Source of the DNA: Geosiphon pyriformis
Lineage: Eukaryota; Glomeromycota; Glomeromycetes; Archaeosporales; Geosiphonaceae
DNA: 64,000 bases
NCBI GenBank assembly: GCA_016748015.1
Contig: JAAOMT010000761.1
Coordinates: 173,958-237,957 of the forward strand
Reading direction: 5' to 3'
Shown: positions 34,187 through 44,648 of the stretch, in pieces
How positions within the stretch are numbered: position 1 is the stretch's first letter
Layout of the letters: each line of letters begins with the position of its first letter
Notes under the pieces: generated by a model
Database searches by the model: none
What the model was told of the DNA's origin: nothing
The model's input: only the letters and a program-made list of their open reading frames with translations
Position numbers and translations under genes: made by a program

Positions 34187-35689
34187 GTTGAAAACTCTGT
34201 GCTTGGTTGAGTTTTTTTGGTTAAGATTAAGGTTTTTTCTGGTAAAAAATAACTCTCTTTTTTATTCAACACTTAGAGCTAAAAAAAATACATCAACACT
34301 TTTATTTGAATTGTTTTATTAATTAGAAGTTTTTAATCTTGAAGATTTGCTGCAGTTATCATTATAACTGTAGACAAAAATGAATTTCTCTTAGATTTTT
34401 TTAGTGTTTTTTGAATTTGTGAGTTATGAGTTATGAGTTGTGAGTAATAAGTCATTAGTTGTACTGATTATAGCTGTTGTGTTTATGAGTTGGTAAACAT
34501 TAATAATTTATTATTGATAAAAATAAAAGTAATTTCATATAAAATAGCTTAAAAATAAAAAATACTTTTTTATATATGTTACTGTTTCTAAGTTATTAAT
34601 TTTGAGATCAAAAATTACATTTTTGTTTTTCATGCAAAATCAAAAATCAAAAAATACATAGGTGGAGTTAACTAAATCTTTTTAGTAAAATTGATTTGAA
34701 AACAAAGTGTTATTTTTTAAAATCTTCTAATTAATAAAGTACTTTCTAAAAAAATTTTATAATATTATGCGAATTTTTATAACTTAAGTAGATCCTTATG
34801 ACTCTTTTTTTTTGACTCAGCTATCTTAAAATGACTAAATATAATCAGTATGAGAAATCAAATTTACATCTCCCTTAAAACTATAAAACTCATTATAACA
34901 TTTAATTTAATTCTTCTACTTGCTTAAAAATTAGCTAAGAGAACAATATAAATGATCACAGCAGAATTAGTCATTAAAAACATGAGATTTATATCTTATA
35001 TCTGAAAAAAAATTAAAAAATATTTTATAGACAAAAAAAAAGAAAAAATACATAACAGAAAGTTTAAATATTGGTAAATTTTTGTATTTTTAGATAAGTG
35101 ATTGATTGATTTCACTTGATTTAATCTATTTAAACAGGCTTACTGGGTGATTAATTTAATCTACTTAAATAGACTAGTTTTTCAAAAAATCTTAGTTAAT
35201 TTTACAAGAAATTATTAAAGATAATTAAACTTAATAGAAATTTTTCTATATTATTTTTCCTTATTATAACACAATAATTTTATTAGAATTGCATGAAATA
35301 AGTAGAACTTATTTCAATAATGTCTTATAATCTAAAAGTAACAATGTTAATATTTTTATTTATTAAATTACTAAGCCTAAACTAAATAATAATTTTATTA
35401 AAAATACAAGATAAAATAAACTTTTTGGCAAACTAAAAATTAATTATTGAGTGATCAATTGATTTATTGATGAATTGATTAATTTTTTATTTAAAATAAT
35501 GAGAAAACATTAATACTAACAAGAATATTAATTGTTTATTTCTATTAAAAATTATCTCAAAATAAACAATAGATATTATATTAATTACTTAAATATACTA
35601 TATTAAATAAACTAATAAAATTCAACCAGCTTATTAAAAGTAATAAAAAAACAAAAAAAAGAAACAATATTGTTTATTATATACTTTAA
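34187..35689. other. AT-rich stretch, perhaps the missing 5' half of gypsy-2
   Basis: GAGTTAT-type short repeats occur near 34,425-34,450. No RT motif of the following gypsy-2 could be read, so either RT is eroded past recognition or it was deleted. No supported gene. Confidence 0.4.
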
Positions 35690-36712
35690 CTTAACAATAA
35701 AACATTTCAATTAGAAGTTAATACTAAAAAAAACTAAGCAATTATACTATTGACCAATAATATACTTAGACATAAAACAATATATGCAAAACTGCAATGC
35801 TTATTAAAGAAAAAAAAAGAAAGAAAACCAAATAAACTATTAAAGCTAATCAAAGTTAAATAACTATTTGATCAAATTAAAATTGATTTAATAATAATAA
35901 CTAAAAACAACTAATATATTGCTATTATTATATACTATTTTATTAAATAACCAAAAATTAAAGTCATACAAAAAGCTAATATAGAATTAGTATCCAAATT
36001 TGTTTATTAAAACTTAATATATTAACATAAATATTTAAAAAACTATTATTAAATTAAACAATCTATTTTATAAACAAAACATTAGCAAAATTAAACCAAA
36101 GATTTAAAGTTAAAAAACCACTATTGTTATTATATTATTTATAAATAAACGACTTAATTAAAAGATTCAATAGAATATTATATAAAATATTAACTAAAAT
36201 AAGTTACAAAAACCAAAAAAAATAAGATATATTTATATTATCAGTATTATTTGCTTATTAAACAATAAAACAAGATACTATTCAAATAATATTATTTAAA
36301 TTAATATATAACAGAATAACAATATTACAAATAGAAAAAAAATAATAACTAATAAAATTAATAATAAAAAATACATTTTAAACTATATTGCTAAGATAAA
36401 CATATAAATTAATAAAAATCTTGAAAAACAAAAAAACAGCTAATTGTATTAAAAAATCATAAAAAAAACAAAAAAAAACACAATAATTAGTTATTAAACA
36501 AGCTAGCTAAATTCAAGATTAAAAACAAAATATTTTTATATTATATAAAAGTAGAAATACAATAAAGTAATAAATTTAATTTAAAATAAGACAAATTATT
36601 TTATATTTAAAAAAATACTTGAAAATAAATTATATAAACTATAACTAAAAAACAAAATCTTGATTAAAACAGCACATAAAAATTAATTAAAGTTATATTA
36701 TAGCAAATATTA
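35690..36712 (+). pseudogene. Ghost Ty3/gypsy integrase (gypsy-2)
   Basis: The plus strand looks non-coding but reads as integrase if G/C-to-A/T changes are allowed: Q.YY.P and YMQNCNAY.RRKK-like zinc-binding end (about 35,740-35,800), DQIKIDLI, YIAIII.YFIK.PKIK (core, about 35,910-35,960), NDLIKRFNRILYKILTKI (usual form NGLVERFNRTL, about 36,150-36,195), then KFKIKNKIFLYY and KFNLK.DKLFYI near 36,500-36,610 (the GPF/Y region). It ends in LKLYY near 36,705. Integrase would insert the cDNA. Nearly every Trp, Gln and Arg codon is lost. The LTR follows after about 770 bp. Confidence 0.75.
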
Positions 36713-37485
36713 GTAATCTTCAGTATACTTTAGTTAAAAACACAAAAAATACTAATTAAATCAGATAAAATTCTATAAAATTTAAAACCAATTATTATTA
36801 TTAAAGCCAGTATATTATAAAACAGAAAATTGATATAAGTATACAAAAAAAACAGAAAATAAAAATAATTAATAAAATATATATAATAACACAACAATTG
36901 TTTTAAATATTAAAAACCAAAAATTTAGAAATTAAAATAATAATAAACAAAAAATTTATTATAAAAATAATCAAAAAAACAGAATAGCTAAGAAAACTTT
37001 ATATAATAATACTTAAAAACAAGAAAATAATTATATAAAAAACTTGTCAAAAAAGTAAAAAAGATTTTCAAAATTTAGTAATAAGTATTTAACCAAAAAA
37101 TACAGTTTTTAATAACATATTATTATTATTATATAAAACAACAACTAAATATTTAAACAGTATATACAAAAAGTTTTAAATAAATATTTAACAAAAAATA
37201 GTACAACAAATAAAATACTTTATTAGAAAAAACAATTTAATAATCTATTTAAAAGCAATTTACTAACTATATATAATGTTTTATAAATACAATAAAATAC
37301 TATTATACTTAATTATAAAAAACTTATAGAAAACTTAATAATAAACCAGTTAAAAAAAATAATTAACTCACAATTTAAAAATTTGAAATCAGAAGTTTCC
37401 AAAATTATAATAAAAAAAAAGTACATAAATTTATTTAAAAAAAAAATTCAGAAAATTTCACAAAAACTTAATATTAAAAAAAATA
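36713..37485 (+). other. Region between integrase ghost and LTR of gypsy-2
   Basis: Highly AT, with A-rich plus strand. No motif recognised. Expected to hold the 3' untranslated part of the element and a polypurine tract near 37,440-37,485 (A-rich, not diagnostic here). Confidence 0.4.
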
Positions 37486-38313
37486 TTATTATTTATATAA
37501 AAAAAACATAAAAAAATAATAATAATATAAATAGCCAATAGCAAAGTAAAAAATTATCAGAATACATAATATCAAAAATTCTAGAAATACTAATAAAAAT
37601 TTCAAGAATTACAAAAATTGCAAAAATACCAAAAATTTTAGAATTAACTTAAAAAAATTATAGAAATTTCAGAAATTTTATATTATAAAGATTTATATAT
37701 ATATAACAAAAATAATAAAAGCCAAAAAAACATTAAAAAAAGAACAAACCAACTTAATTTAAAATTAGTTTAGTTACTTTTACTTTAAATTAATCTACAA
37801 ATTAAATAAAACTATCTATTAAATTTATATTATTTATTAATTAATAAATTCAAAACTGTTTTATTAAAATTTATATTAGTATTATATTAATATTAATAGT
37901 ATTTATTATAGTTATTTAACAATATTAGAACAATAATTCTTAATTATAGCTATTGATAAAATATTAATTATTACTTTACTATTTTATTATTTTTAGTTAT
38001 TTTAAATTACTAACTAATTATAAAAAAAGTTCTAAAATACAATATTGAAAATTGCCATATAAAAAACATAAAAAGTTTAAACATAGTTAAAAAACTAAGA
38101 TTGCTTATTAAAAGGGTGCAAACACTAAAATAAACCAATTACCAAGTTAAAAAAACCTCAAATTTACTATTAATTACTATTTATTAAATCTTTGTTTATT
38201 ATACAAAAAACTCTAAACCAAAATTTTCTGAAAATTTTTAGAGTATATTTTATTTAATTCAAGTATCAAATTATAAAAACACCAAATTTCATTTAAAAAA
38301 TTTACTTATAATA
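37486..38313 (+). repeat. Eroded 3' LTR of gypsy-2
   Basis: Collinear with the gypsy-1 LTR read on its minus strand: start TATTATTATTTATA (from TGTTACTC...), TATAAATAGCCAAT, a GAATT/AGAAAT repeat zone (37,560-37,680), AGAACAATAATTCTTAATTATAGCTATTGATAA near 37,927-37,960 (gypsy-1: AGAACAATAGCTCTTGATC), and TAAATCTTTGTTTATTATAC near 38,190. Ends near TATAATA (from TGTAACA). Length about 828 bp, close to the 831 bp of the gypsy-1 LTR. Differences are mostly C-to-T and G-to-A. Confidence 0.7.
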
Positions 38314-38329
38314 ATAATACTAAAACTAA

Positions 38330-39098
38330 CTACAAAAAACATGTATTTAAAACTGCTTAACTGTTTGAAAACATTGTAACTATACAAAAAAAAATACATT
38401 CTAAAGCTAATACAATAATTTGTAATTGGACTATAATAAATAAAACCAAACCAAAAATTCTGTTTCTAATACATAAATCTAAATTATTAAATATACTGTA
38501 ATACTAATTTTTATGTTTATTAAACTCAAATTTTATAAAAAGTTATTAATATTAACAGAAAAATATAAAAAATTAATATTTAACAAAATTTATTTGAACT
38601 CAAAATACTTAAAAATTAAGTATCTGTTATAGAAAAAATATTTAGTAATTTATTAAAACATAAAATATACAATTGTTAAAACAAACCAAATAAAAACCAA
38701 GTCATAAAAATTTAGTTATTTCTAATATTAAAAGCTTTTTTAGTTAAAAATTTTATCTTTCTTATTATACAGTTGTTTAATAAAAACAATACTAAAATAT
38801 TTAATTAAGTAACAAATATTAAAAAAAACAGAATTCTTAAGAACCATAAAAATTAAAGTATTTTTTATAAATTTAAATACTAATAACAAAATATTATTTA
38901 AAAACAAATTATAATTATAAAAAATTTTAACTACTCTAATCAAAAAGTTGTTAATTAAACTAATTCTAAGATAAACAAAAAAAAACAAAAAATTAACTTA
39001 ATATTTAAAAATTCAAAGATTTATAATTAAATAACCAGTTCAAAATACTATCAACATTAAAAAAACTTAAAACAAAAGCCAACTTGTACTCAGTTTAC
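38330..39098 (-). mobile_element. LINE-F fragment (ghost ORF2, RT-RNase H linker)
   Basis: The minus strand reads AFVLSFFNVDSILNWLFNYK, LNFQIL (39,010-39,090) and then RISLINNFLIRVVKIFYNYN, KNSVFFNICYLIKYFSIVFIKQLYNKKDKIFN (38,740-38,990). These match LINE-B (SNAFGILECLFNHRFLDLQIL, VSLIDNFLAEIVKIFLDN, FGVAFGNCLLSKKDSVLDW). Going down to about 38,330 the text is weaker. The fragment is bounded by the gypsy-2 LTR and by mariner-B, so both may have inserted into an older LINE. I could not securely read the continuation beyond mariner-B. Confidence 0.6.
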
Positions 39099-40450
39099 AG
39101 GGAGATATAAAAAATATTGAATATTTAATATAATATATAAAAAAAGCTATATATAGTAATACCATTACTAATTTAAGCCATAATTTTTTTTATAATTACT
39201 TATAGTTATAATCTACAATTTACATAAATTATGTCCTTGTAAAACACAACAGTAGATCATATGCATATATATAAAATATCAAACATTCTTGTTGTAAAAA
39301 AATTTATTGCATCAAATATGTCTTAGAAAAAAACTTTCTAAATACCAAAAAGAAAGAACTATTTCAGCAATAAAGTTAGGACATACAAACAGTGAGATTT
39401 TCATGACTATTAGATGTTCACATTCTTTTGTAATACATGTATGAAAGTCATACAAACTAAAAAAACTTCTTAAAAAACAAACAGACCGACCACAAATTTT
39501 TGACAAATATATACATAAACAACTTAAATATTCAATAATAGAGAATAAAAAAACCTGTCACCAAACTCTTTCTCAAATACAATTGAATTTTATTAAAAAT
39601 ACCAAAAAATCTATTTCTATACAAACTATTTAAAATGGATTAGCTCAAGAAAGACTTTACTTGTACATTCCTTGTCTCAAGCCATTAATTTCCAAATTAA
39701 ATAAAAAAAACATTTACAATGGGCTCATACTTATGAAAATTGGACAGTAGAAGATTTTAAATGAATTGTTTGATTAGATAAATCTACACATACACAATTT
39801 AGGACTACAGAATTTAGATATATATGACGTAAACCTTCTAAAAAGTTTTATAAAGTTTGTATTGCAGTCACAGTTAGAAAAAGTTTTGGTCACATGTTTT
39901 GGAAATGTTTTTCATGGGTTGGTTTGGGTCTTTTAGTTCTTTTGGTTGGTCATATTACTGGAATTATATACTGCAAAATCTTGGTTAATTATGCAATTTT
40001 TATAATAAAACTTCATGCAAAAAAAAACTAAAAAAAGTTTTTTTTTCAGAAAGACAATGTACTAATTCACACATCAAAAGTCATGTGTTTTTTTTTTACC
40101 TCTTTAAATGTTAAATTACTTTCTTGGCCAGCATAAAGTCCTAATATTACTCCAATAAAAAATCTTTGGTCATATATTAAAGTTAAAATTCATCAACATA
40201 ATTCACAACCCTTAAATATTGTTTAATTGAAACAGTGGGTTAAGAAAAAATGGAATGCAATACTTGTAAATTACTATTGTAATTTGATCAAGTCTATGCT
40301 ATCTCAAGTTCAAGCTATTTTTGAAGCAAATAGGGATCAAACAAAATACTAACATGTATTTTAATATAATAATAAAAAATTAACAATTCATAAGTTAGTT
40401 TTTTTATATAACATATTATAAAAATGTCCAATACTTTTTATACTCCCTTG
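39099..40450 (+). mobile_element. Tc1/mariner element, copy B (dead)
   Basis: Inverted ends CAGGGAGATATAAAAAA and ACTCCCTTG (reverse complement CAAGGGAGTATAAAAAG) flanked by TA on both sides; the inverted repeat extends about 50 bp. The plus strand carries the transposase in pieces: KERTISAIKLGHTNSEIF, a VWSDKS-like first Asp motif (frame-broken) near 39,765, KSFGHMFWKCFSWVGLG, KDNVLIHTSKV with the second Asp near 40,050, and TPIKNLWSYIK near 40,150 where the last catalytic Glu is Lys (a G-to-A change). Copy A has lost other residues. The transposase would cut and paste the element at TA. Confidence 0.9.
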
Positions 40451-40652
40451 TATATATACAAAATAATAATAAAATATATTTTAATTTTTTTCAATTTTAA
40501 TACTATTAACTTTAATTTTTAAAACTTTTAATTATTTTTATTTTAAAATAATAAAACGGATTTTATTCAATATTAAAATATAATAATGTTAATTTAACAA
40601 CAAAACTAAATTAATGAATATTGTATAATACAATAATTATTAAAACTCTGAT

Positions 40653-40993
40653 TATTATTATAATTTAACAAAAATGAGTTTGTTATAACAAACATACAAA
40701 ACATCATAGCTAGTGTTGACAGAATTGAACATGAATTAGGAAACACTAAGACCGAATATAAGAGATGTGTAGAGAAGTTAGATAGATTAAGTGAATTAAA
40801 GAAGAAGTTAAAAGAGGAAGAAGATATAAACAAAAAACAAAAGAACAAGTAGATAAAAGAAAAGAAAGATCTGGAAAAGCAAAAAAAAAAGCTGGAGATA
40901 AAGAAGAACGAGTTGCTAAAATGGGCAGAAAACTACATACAGCAACAGATAATACAGATAATGAATTTACAATATAATTTTCTTTTATTATGA
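40653..40993 (+). pseudogene. Coiled-coil protein fragment
   Basis: One frame reads NEFVITNIQNIIASVDRIE, then a long Lys/Glu/Leu heptad-like stretch (RLSELKKKLKEEEDINKKQ, LEKQKKKLEIKKNELLKWAE) to YIQQQIIQIMNLQYNF and a TGA at 40,991. One TAG interrupts it. There is no ATG at the start, so it may be a last exon or a truncated copy. Better GC and codon quality than the flanking deserts suggest it is, or was until recently, host or low-copy DNA. Function unknown. Confidence 0.45.
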
Positions 40994-41734
40994 GTTTGTT
41001 GTTTAGGTATTAAAATAGTAAAGTAGTATGTATTAGGGTAAAGTAGACAGCATATATAGAGTAGAGTTTATGACAACTAATAATGTTTCTTTTTTTTGCT
41101 GTCTGTGTCTTATTCTCCTTTCTTTTGTGTAATATACTTTCTGAACAACTGTGTTCATGTATCTACTTGTACTGCTTTTTCCTTCCATTTAATGAGTGTT
41201 CTTTGATTTATGTTTATGCATCTTTGTTATTGACCAATAGCTGATTAACAAGTGGTTATTTCTCTTTTTTATCTTTTATTTTCTGTTGTCAAACCTATCT
41301 TTTTAAATGAAGGTAGGCATTTGGTATGAAAGTTTATTTTCTATGTATTACTTCTGTCTTGTTTATTTATCTGTTCATGAGAATTTTTTTGATGTTGACT
41401 AACTCATAAATTTATTGTTGTTCTCTATTTATGTATGCTCTGTTTTATTCCATCAATTGGATCTATGCTTCAGATACATCATTTTGTTTTTTTTATCTCC
41501 ATAGAATAGAATAGACACAGTAATAAAGTTTTCTGATATTATGATTGATGATTCTTTTTAAATATTCTTATGTCAATACTCTAATTTTATTTTAAATTTT
41601 GCATCTCATCTACACTGCTTTTCTCACTGTCATTTTTTAACTTGTGTCTCACTATTATCAATTTATTCACAAGAATCTAAAAACACAGTTGTAGGCTTGC
41701 AATCAGTAATATTACAATTTGAGACAGGCAAATC
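40994..41734. other. T-rich non-coding stretch
   Basis: Pyrimidine-rich on the plus strand from about 41,090 with no open frame. Could be a 3' flank of the preceding fragment. Nothing else seen. Confidence 0.4.
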
Positions 41735-42030
41735 AAAAATTTCTTATCTGTGTACAGATATATGATACAAAATAACTGGGTAAAAATGTGAAAGATAGAG
41801 AATAAGATACAGAAACTATTACAAATTGGTATCTGAACATTTGAAAAATTATTTTCTACTAACAGATTAGATAAAATAAAAGAACACCAGCCATTTTGCA
41901 AAAATGTTGTGAATGAAACAGTACAATTTTTGGGGTTGAAAGACTTACTTGTACTTAGGGATAACAGTAATAGAAAAGAAGAAGAAGTTTATGCTAATAT
42001 CATAATTAGTGTTACTAAACGAAATTAGAG
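41735..42030 (+). pseudogene. Unassigned coding relic
   Basis: One frame reads RYMIQNNWVKM.KIENKIQK, TFEKLFSTNRLDKIKEHQPF, then NVVNETVQFLGLKDLLVL before a TAG near 42,027, with TGA codons that could be old Trp codons. Protein-like composition but no family recognised. It could belong to the same former gene as the coiled-coil fragment or the kinase relic downstream; the distance makes this uncertain. Confidence 0.3.
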
Positions 42031-42221
42031 ATATTATTTAACATGAAGTTATCTTTATAATTCTCATCATTAATTAGCATATATCATTGTTTCAAATTAT
42101 CATGTAGTATATTAGCAAAATGTCCGAAATTATCATTTAATTAATAACCCAATTTGTATATAACACAAATATAACCTAATTGCGATGATCAATCATGTAA
42201 TACCCCGAATTATGTAACATT

Positions 42222-42345
42222 CAAAAAGTTCACCGAAATTTGTAGAAATTCACCGAAATAATTGATAGTTCACCGAAATATCTAATAGTTCGCAGAAATA
42301 ACTTGTAGTTCGCCAAAATGTATCTTTAGTTCAGCAAAATTGTAG
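42222..42345. repeat. Tandem repeat AGTTCACCGAAAT, about six units
   Basis: Units of about 20-22 bp share (A)GTTC(A/G)(C/G)C(G/A)AAAT followed by a variable 7-9 bp. The CACCGAA core keeps CpG that is rare elsewhere in the window. Lies about 50 bp upstream of a TATA-like box. May be a protein-binding array. Confidence 0.6.
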
Positions 42346-42384
42346 AAAATAGCAAAGTTCAAGTTCATAGAAGAGTGTTACAAC

Positions 42385-42420
42385 AAATTGTATAAAAGAA
42401 GAGCTTCTCTCTTTAAGGAA
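42385..42420 (+). promoter_or_regulatory. Possible TATA-type promoter
   Basis: TATAAAAG at 42,391 is followed by the pyrimidine-rich CTTCTCTCTTT. It lies between the 20-bp repeat array and the kinase-like pseudogene. An AATAAATAT about 85 bp further on makes an LTR origin of this segment possible too, but no LTR ends were found. Confidence 0.35.
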
Positions 42421-42840
42421 ATGTATCTTGCTTTAGTTTATCACTTAGAACCATTCCTATACACACAAAAAGAAATAAATATTAAATAATTCAAAAAACC
42501 AATTTCTTTAAATATTGCACTTGAAAAATCTCCAAAAACCCAACTAACGTTTTGAAATTGATTAGCTACCAATTTCAGTAAACTGTTAGTGACTTTAGAC
42601 CTGGATAAAAAACGTTTCCCTTGACAGAATTCTATTTCTTTTACATTTCTTTTATTTTTCTTTTCTTTTCTTTTCTTTTATTATCATAATCATTAGGGTA
42701 GCTTACAGACGAGAATTTCTGTAGAAGAGTTGACTTTTACAGCAAAGTAACTACACATTTTTAGTGAGCTTCCAGATGAGCAATTTCTGGGAAAGAGTTG
42801 ACATTTACTACAACATAACTACATAAAAGCAACTGGTAAG

Positions 42841-44259
42841 AAATTGGCCATTCCATTCATAAGTCCAGCAGCTCAAATTATAGGAGATAATTTGAGGATA
42901 AATTCAGTTACTGGAGGTTCAACCACATTCAGAAAACGTGAATTCACAGTAAACAGGCATCAACAACATTTAAGAAAAGAGACTAAAAATTTCTGGTAAC
43001 ATTGGTTTAAATCAATACTATAGTCAATTGATAAATAATTCACTTAATTTATCAAAGAGGTTAGATTGGAAAGTCAAAAATAATATAACTAATCAGACAA
43101 AAGCAAGAACAGGGAAAAAACAAGTAGTAAAGTATGCCAGTATATATCTTAGAGTAAATATTTCTTTAACACCAGTCTTCTATGGATGTTTAACTGACAG
43201 AAATTATTGACAATTTATAAAAGTCATCATAAATGAAGCCTGAAACAAATTGGCAATGAAAGAAAGTAAACAGTATATATAGAATGCTTAAATGGCTTTA
43301 TTTATTGCTGACTTAATCAATCATTATTATAATGAATACTTGTTAAAAGCATCTAGCAAAAAAAAAAATTCTCCAAATAATGATAAGACTTATATGTCTC
43401 TTAAATTATTATTGACTCCTAAAAATCTCATGACTTCTTTCATCAAAAAAGATTTTATTATCAAATTAGACTCTGGAAATAATATTTATGTACAAGTTAT
43501 ATCTCACCTTGGAACTGGAAAAAAGAGTCTAGTATTTTTGGTACAACTACAGGATTATGAAATAAAGAAAGCTGTTCTAAAAGTAATTAATTTTTATATC
43601 TGTATATTAAACTTATCATATTGATCAACTAATTTTTTTTAATTGAAGATTGAGGTCTGCAAAAACTCTGAATTTTTTCAAATCTATCAAAAAATATTGG
43701 CATTACATACAGTAAGCAATCTTTCTTGTATTCATAAAATTCTCTTTGAAGGTCATATAATAGAAAGATTTTAGGCAATAATAACAGACTTCATGAGACA
43801 ATCTCTGGAATCTTGGATTTTTAATAATAATGATATAAATAATTACACACTTTTCAAATTATTGTAAATTTATAGTTGTGTCTAAAATAGATTCACTCCG
43901 ATTGTTATGCACATGGGGATGTTGCTATTTAAAACATTATATGAAGAAATAAATATTTTTATTTTATTGATTTTGGCCTTGCAACTATGCTGCAGCTTTG
44001 ATTCAATTTATGTCAAGCAATTATTCAGAACTACATTGAATTGTGTTAAATTATTGCAATTATCAAGTTTGGAAGAAAAATTTTGTTGTTAGAGTTAATA
44101 AATAAATTGGAGGGAGGACTAAAACAATTTGTTATATCTGTTAAGAATACAAATAGATGGAAAATAACTAATGAAGAGAAATAGTTAGAAAAATTTGGTG
44201 CTAAAGTTCAACAATTTTATAAAAATTATCACTTGTCTGAAAAAACATTGGAAATATAA
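42841..44259 (+). pseudogene. Kinase-like protein pseudogene (HGD...DFG type) with one intron
   Basis: Starts in a segment reading LAIPFISPAAQIIGDN and GSTTFRKREFTVNRHQQHL, shifts frame near 42,975 into GNIGLNQYYSQLINNS, then (43,292-43,582) ADLINHYYNEYLLKAS, KDFIIKLDSG, ISHLGTGKKSLVFLVQ and KKAVLK (ATP-site Lys). After an intron come EFFQIYQKI, ITDFM.QSLESWI, YAHGDVAI.NII (catalytic loop, Asp at 43,918-43,920) and YFIDFGLAT (DFG, Asp at 43,969-43,971), ending at TAA 44,257. A GxGxxS-like glycine loop is visible. The pattern fits a CK1-like or other small Ser/Thr kinase-related family; exact family unknown. In-frame stops (mostly former Trp or Gln) and two frameshifts show it is dead. Confidence 0.6.
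43583..43648 (+). other. Spliceosomal intron in the kinase-like pseudogene
   Basis: GTAATTAA at the 5' end, ACTAAT at 43,628-43,633 as likely branch site, T-rich tract, then AAG at the 3' end. Removing these 66 bp joins AVLK to IEVCKNSEFF in phase 0. The stop at 43,622 lies inside it. Confidence 0.65.
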
Positions 44260-44648
44260 CAAAAAACATTATATTTTAAAAACATCATATATAATAGGGC
44301 TATGACAAATTTACTTTAATAATTTAATAATAAACAGATTTAAGTGTTAATTTTTTGCTTGTTAATTATTTTTTTGCATAATATGATAAAAGTAAAATTT
44401 AGTTTAACAATTAAAAATATTTAAGATTAACAATAATTATAAAGTTATTATATATAAAATGATTGTAAAACATTAATTAAAATACATAAATACAATATTT
44501 TTTATAAAATAACAAGCTCTCATTCCTCCACAAATCCTAAAATAAAGAGTCAAAAGTTTTTTGGAAGAAGTTTTTTACCATTCAGTACAATAAATCCAAA
44601 CCATTTCTGCTTGATTACGAAACTGTTGTTGGCCCTAGTATTGCTGTT

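Noticed and set aside
34561-35680. Reverse transcriptase of gypsy-2 expected upstream of its integrase
   Set aside because: I could not read any RT motif even allowing for transitions, so it is not claimed.
41677-41901. 74-codon minus-strand frame with many hydrophobic residues
   Set aside because: Antisense to a more protein-like plus-strand reading.
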